Assembly: GCA_000470535.1 (NCBI GenBank)
Contig: CBRG010000126.1
Coordinates: forward strand, 1-64,000
Origin: Streptomyces sp. AW19M42
GTDB taxonomy: Bacteria > Actinomycetota > Actinomycetes > Streptomycetales > Streptomycetaceae
DNA length: 64,000 nucleotides
Reading direction: 5' to 3'
Made by a program: the position numbers and the translations under genes. Shown piece after piece: positions 24,660 through 33,078 of this stretch (within the stretch, counting starts at the first letter, position 1; each line of letters begins with the position of its first letter). Under the pieces are notes generated by a model that saw only the letters and a list, made by a program, of their open reading frames with translations, ran no database searches and was not told where the DNA came from.

Positions 24660-25921
24660 TCACCCTGGCCATCCGGCTCAAGAACATCGCCTTCCTGATC
24701 ATCGCGGTGCTCGTCCTCGGCTACCTGGGGGTGCGCTACGCCGACCTCGGTCACTACGTCGGCATGCGCAGCTACTACACCGTCAAGGTCCAGCTCCCGC
24801 GGACCGGCGGCCTGTTCACCCACTCCAACGTCACCTACCGGGGCGTGTCCGTGGGCCGGGTCGGCCCGATCGAGCTCACCGACGACGGCGTGGAGGCCGA
24901 ACTCCGCATCGAGAAGGACGCCCCGCGCATCCCGGACGCACTGAAGGCCGTCGTCGCCAACCTCTCCTCGGTGGGCGAGCAGTACGTCGACCTGCGGCCG
25001 ACCCGCTCCGAGGGCTCGTACCTGGCGAACGGCTCGGTGATCGACCAGGCCGACACCACGGTCCCGGCACCCGTCACCGACGTGCTCACCAGCGTCAACG
25101 ACCTCGCCGGGTCCGTCGACCTGGAGTCCCTGCGCACGGTCGTCGACGAATTCGGCACCGCCTTCGACGGGCGCGGCGACGACCTCCAGGTCCTGCTGGA
25201 CACCAGCAGCGACTTCGTCCAGGCGGCCGACGACGCGCTGCCCGTCAACACCCGGCTGATGATCGACGGAGAGACCGTGCTGCGCACCCAGGCCGAACAG
25301 GGCGACGCGCTGAAGGGCTTCGCGTCCGGCGCCAAGGAACTGGCCGTCGAACTCAAGGGATCCGACACCGATCTGCGCAAGCTGATCGCCGTCGCCCCCG
25401 ACGCCACCGGCCAGATCAGCGGACTGCTGCGGGACCTCGACCCGAGCTTCGGAGTCGTGGTCGCCAACCTTCTCACCACCTCGGACGTCGCCGTCACCCG
25501 GCAGCGAGGACTGGAGGAACTGCTGGTGAGGCTCCCTGAGGTCGCGGCCGTGGGCTCCAGCGCCGTCGACGAGAACGGTGCCAGGTTCGGTATGTCCGTC
25601 ACGTTCTTCGAGCCGCTGCCCTGCACCTCGGGCTACGGCGGTACGACCTACCGCAACGGGCTCGACGCCACGGCCGGCCCGGCGCTCAACACCAGGGCCC
25701 GCTGCGCCTCTTCGCCCGGAACGGGCATCAACGTCCGGGGCAGCGCGAACGCGCCGAAGGGCGGGGCCCTGCCCCCGCCCGCCAAGCCCGGCTCGATGCT
25801 CCTGGGCGCCGACGAGTCGACGGACCGGCTGCCCGGGGCGCTCGGTGTCACCCCCGACACCGCCCCGGCCGCCGACGGCATGGCCGGACTGCTGGGACTC
25901 GGTCAGGGAGACGGCTCATGA
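24656..25921 (+). CDS. mceF: MceF, MCE-domain protein
   Basis: A 421-residue protein with anchor at about 10-28, MCE domain VQLPRTGGLFTHSNVTYRGVSVGRVGPIEL, tube region with DVLTSVNDLAGSVDLESLRTVVDEFGTAFDGRGDDL and a C-terminal domain with a cysteine pair (LPCTSG, ARCASS) ahead of a Pro/Gly-rich tail. It completes the A-F set of six MCE subunits. The following gene overlaps by four bases. Confidence 0.93.
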   Translation: MITLAIRLKNIAFLIIAVLVLGYLGVRYADLGHYVGMRSYYTVKVQLPRTGGLFTHSNVTYRGVSVGRVGPIELTDDGVEAELRIEKDAPRIPDALKAVVANLSSVGEQYVDLRPTRSEGSYLANGSVIDQADTTVPAPVTDVLTSVNDLAGSVDLESLRTVVDEFGTAFDGRGDDLQVLLDTSSDFVQAADDALPVNTRLMIDGETVLRTQAEQGDALKGFASGAKELAVELKGSDTDLRKLIAVAPDATGQISGLLRDLDPSFGVVVANLLTTSDVAVTRQRGLEELLVRLPEVAAVGSSAVDENGARFGMSVTFFEPLPCTSGYGGTTYRNGLDATAGPALNTRARCASSPGTGINVRGSANAPKGGALPPPAKPGSMLLGADESTDRLPGALGVTPDTAPAADGMAGLLGLGQGDGS

Positions 25922-26439
25922 CATCACGTACGAGGACCTCGATCCGCTGGGCCGCGCTGCTCGCCGCCGTACTCGTCTGCGCACTCGGTGGCTGGTCGTA
26001 CGCCCAGGCGCGCGGTGACGACGACCTGGCCTACGCCAAGAGCCGGGACACCGCGCTGGCCGACGGGAAAGCGCGTCTCGCCCGGCTCAACAGCCTGGAC
26101 GGCAAGGACGCCAAGAGCGTGGACGCCGGACTCGGCGGCTGGCTCGGTTCCTCGACCGGCCCCCTGCACGAGCAGCTCAAGCGCACCCGGACCAAGGACG
26201 CGAGCGAGCTGACGAGGTCCGGTTCGACGGCGCGCGGCAAGGTCACCGACGCGGCGCTCACCGCGCTCGACGAGCGGACCGAGACAGCGCAGATGATCGC
26301 GACGGTCGATGTCCAGGTCACTCCGCGCACCGGAAAGGGCGGCACGGAACGCAAGCGTTTCGAGGCCACCCTCGCCCGGACCGCGGACGGCTGGAAGGTC
26401 AAGGCACTGACGGCGATACCGGTCGGGAGCGGCACATGA
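25918..26439 (+). CDS. Mce-associated membrane protein (Mas)
   Basis: A 173-residue protein: one N-terminal membrane helix (about 11-28), a helical stretch, and an extracytoplasmic SnoaL-like alpha+beta domain (LGGWLGSSTGPLHEQLKRTRTKD, then the strand DGWKVKALTAIPVG). Mce-associated proteins follow mce genes in actinobacteria and, where studied, stabilise the transporter. It resembles the third Mas gene at 27159 closely, which suggests duplication. It overlaps the next gene by four bases. Confidence 0.85.
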   Translation: MTSRTRTSIRWAALLAAVLVCALGGWSYAQARGDDDLAYAKSRDTALADGKARLARLNSLDGKDAKSVDAGLGGWLGSSTGPLHEQLKRTRTKDASELTRSGSTARGKVTDAALTALDERTETAQMIATVDVQVTPRTGKGGTERKRFEATLARTADGWKVKALTAIPVGSGT

Positions 26440-27101
26440 GGCGACAGAGCGGGACGACGGCCGTGGCCACCGGAACAAAGGACCCGGTGGCGGAGGACCT
26501 CACAGCGGGGGTCACTCCCGAGAAGCCGGCCCCGGACGACTCCCTAGCGGACGAGACCGCGACGGATGCAGCCGCGACGGACGGGACGCCGCTCGGCGCG
26601 GGCCGCCGCGGGCTGCGCTTCGTGGCCTGGACACTGGCCGGGGCGCTGCTCGTCGCCGGAGGCGGGCTCTTCGCCATGGGCCGCCAGCTGCGTGACACGC
26701 CCGCCACCTCCAACGCGGCGCTCACGGACAGCGAGGCGACCAGCCGGGTCGCGGGAGACGTCACCAACGCGCTCGGCAAGGTCTTCTCCTACAGCCCCTC
26801 GGCCACCGCCGTCACCAAGGAGTCCGCGAAGCAGCTGCTGGCGGGCAAGGCGCTCCAGCAGTACGCGGCGCTGTTCGGCCAGGTCGAGAAGCAGGCCGCC
26901 GGTCAGAAGCTCACCCTCACCACGCACGTCGTACGAGCCGGGGTGACCCGGCTGACCCACGACAGCGCCCATCTGCTCGTCTTCCTCGACCAGGTCTACG
27001 AACGCCGGGGCAAGACCGCCAGCACGGCGGCGGCGCAGCTCTCCGTCACCGCCCAACTGCGGGACGGACGCTGGACGATCGTCGAGATCACCTCCAGATA
27101 G
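26436..27101 (+). CDS. Mce-associated membrane protein (Mas)
   Basis: A 221-residue protein with an acidic cytosolic start (about 55 residues), one membrane helix (about 62-82) and an extracytoplasmic domain: ALTDSEATSRVAGDVTNALGKVFSYSP, then LLVFLDQVYERRGKTAS and a C-terminal RWTIVEIT strand. It belongs to the longer type of Mas protein, like the fourth one at 27730, so the four genes are two alternating pairs. Confidence 0.83.
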   Translation: MRRQSGTTAVATGTKDPVAEDLTAGVTPEKPAPDDSLADETATDAAATDGTPLGAGRRGLRFVAWTLAGALLVAGGGLFAMGRQLRDTPATSNAALTDSEATSRVAGDVTNALGKVFSYSPSATAVTKESAKQLLAGKALQQYAALFGQVEKQAAGQKLTLTTHVVRAGVTRLTHDSAHLLVFLDQVYERRGKTASTAAAQLSVTAQLRDGRWTIVEITSR

Positions 27102-27158
27102 CGAAGCACGGACACCGCACAGCACGACACAGCACAGGGCCGGCAGGGAGAGGCAGCA

Positions 27159-27689
27159 ATGGCACGGGTACGGATGACGGGGAATCCGCTGGTGGCGGCG
27201 GCGATCGTACTGGCGGTCGCGGCGGCGGGCGCGGCGGGCTGGGGTGGGGTGTCCCGGTATCAGGCATCGCACGACGACTCGGCGGCGTACGCGCAGACCC
27301 GCGACGACGCGCTGGCCGCGGGCGAGCAGGCCGTGCAGAACATGAACACGCTCGACCACCAGAAGCTCGCCCAGGGGCTCGACAGCTGGGAGGACTCCAC
27401 CACCGGTGACCTGCACCAGCAACTCGTCGACGGACGGGACGCGTTCGTGAAGCAGATCCAGGAGGCGAAGACCGTCAGCACGGCCAAGGTGCTGTCCGGC
27501 GCGGTGACCGAGCTCGACGGCCGGGCCGGCCGTGCCGGGGTCATGGTGGCGTTGCGGGTGACCGTGACCGCGCCGAAGGGCAAGCCGGCGGTGAAGGAGA
27601 GCCGGATGCTCGGGCAGCTCACGCGCACCTCCCAGGGGTGGAAGCTCAGCGCCCTCGGTCAGGCGCCCGTCGGCAACACCGCCGGCTGA
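27159..27689 (+). CDS. Mce-associated membrane protein (Mas)
   Basis: A 176-residue short-type Mas protein: a membrane helix near residues 9-26, then DSWEDSTTGDLHQQLVDGRDAFVKQIQEAKTVSTAKVLS and a C-terminal WKLSALGQAPVGN strand. It matches the Mas protein at 25918 in layout. A 57-base gap with GGGAGAGG upstream of the ATG separates it from the previous gene. Confidence 0.82.
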   Translation: MARVRMTGNPLVAAAIVLAVAAAGAAGWGGVSRYQASHDDSAAYAQTRDDALAAGEQAVQNMNTLDHQKLAQGLDSWEDSTTGDLHQQLVDGRDAFVKQIQEAKTVSTAKVLSGAVTELDGRAGRAGVMVALRVTVTAPKGKPAVKESRMLGQLTRTSQGWKLSALGQAPVGNTAG

Positions 27690-27729
27690 CGCCACCGGCT
27701 CCCACCCCGCACCGAGAGGACCCCCGGAC

Positions 27730-28491
27730 ATGTCGACGACCCGTCACCTTGTCAACCGGCAGCGCCGCCTGGCCACCGTCGCCGCAGCGGAACGCACCGC
27801 CACCACCGCCGCCACGACCACCGTCACGCCGGAGCCCGCCGGGCCGGACACCGAGTCCGAGGACAGCCGTCCCGAGACCACCGGCACGGCCGGCGGGGAA
27901 ATCCCCGAAGGCGAAGGCGAGGGCGAACCGGCGCGAGAGCCGGAGGACAAGGCGCCGCGGTCCGGGCGCTCGCTCCGACTCGGGATCTCCCTGCCCGCCG
28001 TCCTGTGCGTGCTGACCGTGCTGCTCGGATCCTTCGCCGCCTGGTCGTTCACCTCTGCGGGCAGCCTGCGCGACGAACCCGGCCGGCAGAACACCGCCCT
28101 CACCGACATCAGCCGCACCAGTGAGGTGAAGGGGCAGATCACCGAGGCGGTGGGCGCGGTGTTCTCGTACAACTACGCCTCGCCGGCCAAGGCCGACAGC
28201 GCGGTGAAGACCTATCTGGTGGGAAAGGCCGTCCAGCAGCACAAGGACATGCTCGCGGAGGTACGGGCCCAGGCGCCCAAGCAGAAGCTCGTCCTGACCA
28301 CGACCGTCACCGAGAGCGGTGTGGAGCTGCTCGACGGCGACCGGGCCCGGCTGCTGATCTTCGCCGACCAGAGCAACACCCGTACCGGCAAGTCGGAGGA
28401 GACGACCTACGCCGCGGCGATGTTCGCCGTGGACGCGGTCCGCCGGGGCGGCAGCTGGCGGATATCGGCCATCGACACGTTCTCCCGGTGA
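27730..28491 (+). CDS. Mce-associated membrane protein (Mas)
   Basis: A 253-residue long-type Mas protein. About 85 residues of cytosolic Glu/Thr/Pro-rich sequence precede a membrane helix (about 92-112). The extracytoplasmic domain has ALTDISRTSEVKGQITEAVGAVFSYNY, VELLDGDRARLLIFADQSNTRTGK and the final SWRISAIDTFSR strand, parallel to the Mas at 26436. It lies 40 bases after the third Mas gene. Confidence 0.83.
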   Translation: MSTTRHLVNRQRRLATVAAAERTATTAATTTVTPEPAGPDTESEDSRPETTGTAGGEIPEGEGEGEPAREPEDKAPRSGRSLRLGISLPAVLCVLTVLLGSFAAWSFTSAGSLRDEPGRQNTALTDISRTSEVKGQITEAVGAVFSYNYASPAKADSAVKTYLVGKAVQQHKDMLAEVRAQAPKQKLVLTTTVTESGVELLDGDRARLLIFADQSNTRTGKSEETTYAAAMFAVDAVRRGGSWRISAIDTFSR

Positions 28492-28513
28492 CCCGGGGGA
28501 GAGGAGAGCACGC

Positions 28514-29752
28514 ATGAGGTTCAACGGCACCATGCGCCGCGGACTCGGCGGCACCGCAGCCGCCGTCGCCGCGATGGCAGCGCTCACCGCCTCCCAGGGG
28601 CCGGGACTCGCGGCGCACGAGGAGACGCCGAAACCGCGCCAGGAGACCGACGAGGTCACGTGGTCGGAGGTCCCCAACGACGACTCGTACCACACCGAAC
28701 TGCCGCCGCTGAAAAGCCCCGAGCCACCGAAACGGGGTGTCGAGCGGAGCCCGGCCATCGTCGCGTCGTGGGCCGAGGCGGGGGTTCCGGCCACGGTGCT
28801 CGACGCCTACCGCAAGGCGGAGGCCGCCATGCGGCGCAGCGATCCGGGCTGCGGGCTGCCGTGGCAGTTACTGGCCGCAATCGGCAAGGTCGAGTCCGGA
28901 CACGCGGGCGGTGGCAGGGTCGACGCCCATGGCACGACGCTCTCACCGATCCTCGGGCCTGTGCTCAACGGCGCGGGATTCGCCAATATCCCGGACACCG
29001 ACGGCGGGGCGTACGACGGGGACAAGACCTTCGACCGGGCGGTCGGCCCGATGCAGTTCATCCCCTCGACCTGGGCGCACTGGAAGCGGGACGGCAACGG
29101 CGACGGGCGTGGCGACCCGGGCAACGTCTACGACGCGGCCCTGGCGGCAGGGGCCTACCTCTGCGCAGGGTCGCGTGATCTGACGGTACGGGCCGGTCTC
29201 GACGCGGCGATCCTGAGCTACAACCACTCGGACACGTATCTGCGCACCGTCCTGTCGTGGCTGGAGTTCTACCGCAAGGGCACCCATCCGGTCGCCGACG
29301 GCAAGGGCCCCGTGCCGAAGAGCCCGGGGGCCGGGAGCCCGACCGAGCCCAAGCACCCCGTGGGCGGGCCCGGCAGCGACAGGGACGGCGACGACGGGGG
29401 CATCGAGGTCGGCCCCCAGCCGGGCCACACGAAGACCCCGTCGGCATCGGCGTCCCCTGACCCCTCGCCCGGTGACTCGGGCTCCCCGGACCCCGGCGAC
29501 TCCACCGGCCCCGGCTCCTCGCCCGATCCGACCGACAGCGGATCCGCCACCCCGGACCCCGGTACCAGCCCCGACCCGTCCACCAGTCCGGATCCCGACC
29601 CGAGCACGACGGAGCCCGCTCCGGGCTGTACGACGGACGCCCCGTCGCCGGGCCCGACCGACACGGCGGGGGCCACCGAGTCGCCGTCTCCCGAACCGAG
29701 CACGACCGGTGAGCCCTGCACCACGCCCACGGTGCCGCCCGCCGCCGGCTGA
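28514..29752 (+). CDS. Secreted lytic transglycosylase closing the mce operon
   Basis: A 412-residue exported protein. The signal (about 1-34) is followed by a MltB/SLT-like lysozyme domain (about 80-260) with the likely catalytic Glu127 in AAIGKVESGH, AVGPMQFIPSTWAHW and a final AILSYNHSDTYLRTVLSW. The last ~140 residues are a disordered Pro/Ser/Asp/Gly-rich tail, perhaps to cross or bind the wall. It lies 22 bases after the last Mas gene and appears to be in the same transcript. A wall-cutting enzyme in an Mce operon suggests it opens peptidoglycan so the transporter can span it; this is inference. Confidence 0.88.
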   Translation: MRFNGTMRRGLGGTAAAVAAMAALTASQGPGLAAHEETPKPRQETDEVTWSEVPNDDSYHTELPPLKSPEPPKRGVERSPAIVASWAEAGVPATVLDAYRKAEAAMRRSDPGCGLPWQLLAAIGKVESGHAGGGRVDAHGTTLSPILGPVLNGAGFANIPDTDGGAYDGDKTFDRAVGPMQFIPSTWAHWKRDGNGDGRGDPGNVYDAALAAGAYLCAGSRDLTVRAGLDAAILSYNHSDTYLRTVLSWLEFYRKGTHPVADGKGPVPKSPGAGSPTEPKHPVGGPGSDRDGDDGGIEVGPQPGHTKTPSASASPDPSPGDSGSPDPGDSTGPGSSPDPTDSGSATPDPGTSPDPSTSPDPDPSTTEPAPGCTTDAPSPGPTDTAGATESPSPEPSTTGEPCTTPTVPPAAG

Positions 29753-29767
29753 CCCCCGGCAGACCGT

Positions 29768-30835
29768 TCAGCCACCACCGGCCGACAGCACAGAGGCGAG
29801 GTCGTACCGCACCACCTCTTCCAGCTGCTCGTACGTGCAGCTGCCTGGGGCGCGGTCCGGCCGCCACCGGCGGAACTGGGCCGTGTGCCGGAACCGGTCA
29901 CCCTCCATGTGGTCGTAACTCACCTCGCAGACCCGCTCCGGGCGCACCGGCACCCACGACTGGTCCTTCTTGCCGGACCACCGGCTCGGGGTGCCGGGCA
30001 GCCGGGCGTGCTCGTGCGCCTCGGCATCCTGCCAGGCCCCCCAGGGGTGGCCGTTGAAGTCCGTGACCAGCGGTTCAAGTTCAGCGACGAGCTCCGCGCG
30101 GCGCTTCATCGGGAAGGCCGCGCACACTCCCACGTGCTGGAGGACGCCCGCCCCGTCGTGCAGACCGAGCAGCAGCGATCCGACGACCGGGCCGCTCTTG
30201 TGGTGGCGGTAGCCCGCCACCACGCAGTCGGCGGTCCGCTCGTGCTTGATCTTGTACATCACCCGGGTGTCCGGCCGGTAGGGCAGATCGAGCGGTTTGG
30301 CGACGACCCCGTCGAGACCCGCTCCCTCGTACCGGTCGAACCACTCCTGGGCGACGGCCGGATCGGTGGTCGCCGGGGCGAGGTGGACGGGGGCGGAGGC
30401 GGCGGACAGTGCGGCCCGCAGCACCTTTCTCCGGTCCGACTGCCGCGTGCCCAGCAGCGAGTCGTCGCCCACCGCGAGGATGTCGAAGGCGACCAGGGAG
30501 GCCGGGGTCCGCTCGGCCAGCAGCCGCACCCGGGAGTCCGCCGGGTGGATACGCTCGCTGAGCCGCTCGAAGTCGAGCCGGCCCTCGTACGCGATCACGA
30601 TCTCGCCGTCGATCACACAGCGCTCCGGCAGGTTGTCCCGGACCGCCGTGACCAGCTCGGGGAAGTAGCGGGTGAGCGGCTTGCCGGTGCGGCTGCCGAT
30701 CACCACCTCATCGCCGTCCCGGTGCACGATCGCCCGGAAGCCGTCCCATTTGGCCTCGTACTGCATGCCCGGCGGGATCCGGGACACGGACTTGGCGAGC
30801 ATCGGCTTCACGGGCGGCATCACCGGCAGATCCAT
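29768..30835 (-). CDS. ATP-dependent DNA ligase (LigD ligase-domain type)
   Basis: A 355-residue stand-alone ligase. The nucleotidyl motif KWDG is at residues 29-32 (Lys29 takes AMP), followed by IDGEIV (motif III), EGVVAK-like GLDGVVAK (motif IV) and MYKIKHERTADCVV (motif V), then a C-terminal OB fold. It corresponds to the ligase part of LigD, used in non-homologous end joining. The ATG at 30835 is 76 bases from the divergent polymerase-domain gene. No Ku gene is in the window. Confidence 0.92.
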   Translation of the reverse strand: MDLPVMPPVKPMLAKSVSRIPPGMQYEAKWDGFRAIVHRDGDEVVIGSRTGKPLTRYFPELVTAVRDNLPERCVIDGEIVIAYEGRLDFERLSERIHPADSRVRLLAERTPASLVAFDILAVGDDSLLGTRQSDRRKVLRAALSAASAPVHLAPATTDPAVAQEWFDRYEGAGLDGVVAKPLDLPYRPDTRVMYKIKHERTADCVVAGYRHHKSGPVVGSLLLGLHDGAGVLQHVGVCAAFPMKRRAELVAELEPLVTDFNGHPWGAWQDAEAHEHARLPGTPSRWSGKKDQSWVPVRPERVCEVSYDHMEGDRFRHTAQFRRWRPDRAPGSCTYEQLEEVVRYDLASVLSAGGG

Positions 30836-30873
30836 GGATCGATTGTGGACCGTCCAGCGACTGGAGTCTCCCG

Positions 30874-30886
30874 ATATGCGGCATAT
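30874..30886. promoter_or_regulatory. Palindrome between the divergent LigD genes
   Basis: ATATGC and GCATAT form a perfect inverted repeat around a single G, in the middle of the 76-base gap and 13 bases upstream of the polymerase-domain gene's -10 element. An operator acting on both divergent genes would fit this place. Confidence 0.4.
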
Positions 30887-30898
30887 GTGCGTCCGGCC

Positions 30899-30904
30899 TA
30901 CCGT
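30899..30904 (+). promoter_or_regulatory. -10 element of a probable leaderless transcript (LigD polymerase gene)
   Basis: TACCGT ends seven bases before the ATG at 30912, and no ribosome-binding sequence is present. This is the usual geometry of leaderless genes in actinobacteria, where transcription starts at the A of ATG. Confidence 0.5.
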
Positions 30905-30911
30905 GGCCGAC

Positions 30912-31943
30912 ATGGCAGCAGCGGGCAAAGCGGTGGAGCTGGACGCGGGCGGACGGCCCGTCCGGCTGTCCAGTCCGGACAAGGTCTACTTCCCGGAGAA
31001 GGGATACACCAAGAGGGACGTGGCCGAGTACTTCCTGGCCGTGGGACCCGGCATCACCCGCGCTCTGCGCAACCGCCCGACCACCCTCCAGCGCTTCGTG
31101 GACGGGGTCGAGGGCGAGTTCTTCTACCAGAAGCGGGCCCCGAAGAACCTTCCCGAATGGATCCCCACGGCCCGCATCGCCTTCCCCAGCGGCCGCCCGG
31201 CCGACGAGATCTGCCCCACAGAGGTGGCCGCCGTCATCTGGGCCGCCAACCTCGGGACACTCACCTTCCACCCGTGGCCGGTCCGGGGCGCCGACACCGA
31301 CCACCCCGACGAGATGCGCATCGACCTCGACCCCCAGCCCGGCACCGACTACGCCGACGCGGTGCGGGCCGCCCACGAGCTGCGCTCCGTACTGGACGAC
31401 CACGGACTGCGCGGCTGGCCCAAGACCTCCGGCGGCCGGGGCATCCACGTCTTCGTCCCCATCGAGGCCCGCTGGACGTTCACCGAGGTCCGGCGGGCGA
31501 CCATCGCGGCCGGCCGCGAGCTGGAACGCCGGATGCCGGAGCGGGTCACCACCGCCTGGTGGAAGGAGGAGCGCGGCGAGCGGATCTTCGTCGACTTCAA
31601 CCAGACCGCCCGGGACCGCACGATCGCCTCCGCCTACTCCGTACGCCCCCGCCCGCACGCCCCGGTCTCGGCGCCGCTGCGCTGGGAGGAGATCGACGAC
31701 GCGGAGCCGCGCGACTTCGACATCCGGACCATGCCGGTCCGGTACGCGGAAGCGGGCGACGTGCACGCGGACATGGACGAGCACGCCTTCCGGCTCGACC
31801 GGCTGCTGGAGCTCGCGGAGCGCGACGAGAAGGAGCGCGGGCTGGGCGACCTGCCGTACCCGCCGGAGTACCCGAAGATGCCCGGCGAACCCAAGCGGGT
31901 CCAGCCGAGCCGCGCCCGGCACGAGGAGGGCGGCGACGCGTGA
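30912..31943 (+). CDS. LigD-type polymerase/primase domain protein
   Basis: A 343-residue stand-alone polymerase domain of the archaeo-eukaryotic primase fold used in end joining. The catalytic aspartates are Asp138 and Asp140 in MRIDLDPQPG; the third motif is in SGGRGIHVFVP (His of the SGxRGxH type) and ERIFVDFNQTARDRTIASAYSVRP forms the C-terminal part. It can add nucleotides to broken ends before ligation by the divergent ligase. The reading frame continues upstream, but the ATG at 30912 fits the family N-terminus. It overlaps the next gene by four bases. Confidence 0.9.
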   Translation: MAAAGKAVELDAGGRPVRLSSPDKVYFPEKGYTKRDVAEYFLAVGPGITRALRNRPTTLQRFVDGVEGEFFYQKRAPKNLPEWIPTARIAFPSGRPADEICPTEVAAVIWAANLGTLTFHPWPVRGADTDHPDEMRIDLDPQPGTDYADAVRAAHELRSVLDDHGLRGWPKTSGGRGIHVFVPIEARWTFTEVRRATIAAGRELERRMPERVTTAWWKEERGERIFVDFNQTARDRTIASAYSVRPRPHAPVSAPLRWEEIDDAEPRDFDIRTMPVRYAEAGDVHADMDEHAFRLDRLLELAERDEKERGLGDLPYPPEYPKMPGEPKRVQPSRARHEEGGDA

Positions 31944-33058
31944 GCACGCCCGACGAGCCGACCCCGCCGGAATCCGTCCCCGGTCCGCCCGGTCCAGGGC
32001 CGACGCCGCCGCACGGAGCGCACGGCCTGCCACTGACCCGCGGCCAGAAGTGGACGACGTACAAGGAGTCGCCCTACTTCCCGGCGACCGTCCTCCTCCT
32101 CATCCTCGCGGCCGCCGCCGGGCTCTTCGCCGGCTCGTACACGTACGCGATGGCCAATCCGACCCCGCACCGGATCCCGGCCGCCGTGGTCAGCCTCCAG
32201 GAGACGGCCCGCGGCAAGGCGTTCGTCACCGCGATGGACGAGGCGCTCGACGCCTCCCTGGACGTCCACCGGTACGACACCGCCGTCGAGGCGCGCGAGG
32301 CCCTGGAGGAGCAGGAGGTCTTCGCGATCGTGCGGCCCAGCAGGGCAGGGGTGGCCCTCGACGTGGCCGGCGCCTCGGGCGCCGCCGTCGCCCAGTTGCT
32401 CGCGGAGTCCGCGGTGAAGGTGGGGGACAAGCTCGGAGTGCCCGTCTCCGTCACGGATGTCAAACCGCTCCAGAAGGGCGACCCGCGCGGACTCGCGCTC
32501 TTCTACATCTCGCTCGCCGCCGTCATCATCGGCTTCGTCGGCGCCATCCAGCTGAGCGTGCACGCCCGATCGCTGATCCCGCTGGAACGGATCGCGTTCA
32601 CGGTCGCCTACTCGATGCTCGGCGCGTTCTCCATCGCCGCGGTGGTGGACTGGCTGCTGGGCGCCGTCGACCTGCCCTTCGCCGAGTCCTGGGCGATCCT
32701 GGCGCTCACGATGTTCACCTCGGGCATGGTCTTCACCATGTTCAACACCCTGCTGGGGCGCTGGGCGATGATCCCGACCTGGGGAGTGATGGTGCTCCTG
32801 GGGAACCCGTCCTCCGGCGGAGCCGTGTCCTGGCCGCTGCTGCCCTCGCTGCTGGGCCACATCGGACGCTGGCTGCCGCCGGGCGCCTCCGTCAACGCCC
32901 AGCACACCGCGGTCTACTACCAGGGGCACCAGCGGCTCTTCCCGTACCTGGTGCTCGCGGCCTGGTCGCTGGTCTCCTGCACCGTCTTCTGGGTATGGCG
33001 CCACCGGCACCCCGGAGGCCGCGACCACATGCCTCAGCATGCGGCCGCGGCCGGCTGA
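31940..33058 (+). CDS. DUF3533-like multi-pass membrane protein
   Basis: A 372-residue protein. After ~40 Pro-rich cytosolic residues comes a first membrane helix (about 48-68), an extracytoplasmic domain of ~130 residues (AAVVSLQETARGKAFVTAMDEALDASLDV), and about five further helices including FYISLAAVIIGFVGAIQLS. The shape is that of DUF3533/YhgE-Pip ABC-2-like permeases. The GTG overlaps the end of the polymerase gene (GTGA) and GGAGGG stands before it, so the two are co-transcribed, which is odd because nothing links it to DNA repair. Confidence 0.75.
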   Translation: MSTPDEPTPPESVPGPPGPGPTPPHGAHGLPLTRGQKWTTYKESPYFPATVLLLILAAAAGLFAGSYTYAMANPTPHRIPAAVVSLQETARGKAFVTAMDEALDASLDVHRYDTAVEAREALEEQEVFAIVRPSRAGVALDVAGASGAAVAQLLAESAVKVGDKLGVPVSVTDVKPLQKGDPRGLALFYISLAAVIIGFVGAIQLSVHARSLIPLERIAFTVAYSMLGAFSIAAVVDWLLGAVDLPFAESWAILALTMFTSGMVFTMFNTLLGRWAMIPTWGVMVLLGNPSSGGAVSWPLLPSLLGHIGRWLPPGASVNAQHTAVYYQGHQRLFPYLVLAAWSLVSCTVFWVWRHRHPGGRDHMPQHAAAAG

Positions 33059-33078
33059 ACCGCTCCTGTCCGTGGTGT

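Noticed and set aside
29885-33058. A single 1057-codon plus-strand frame spanning the ligase and the membrane protein
   Set aside because: Its first part is only the antisense shadow of the ligase gene and the out-of-frame shadow of the polymerase gene; the real protein starts at the GTG at 31940.
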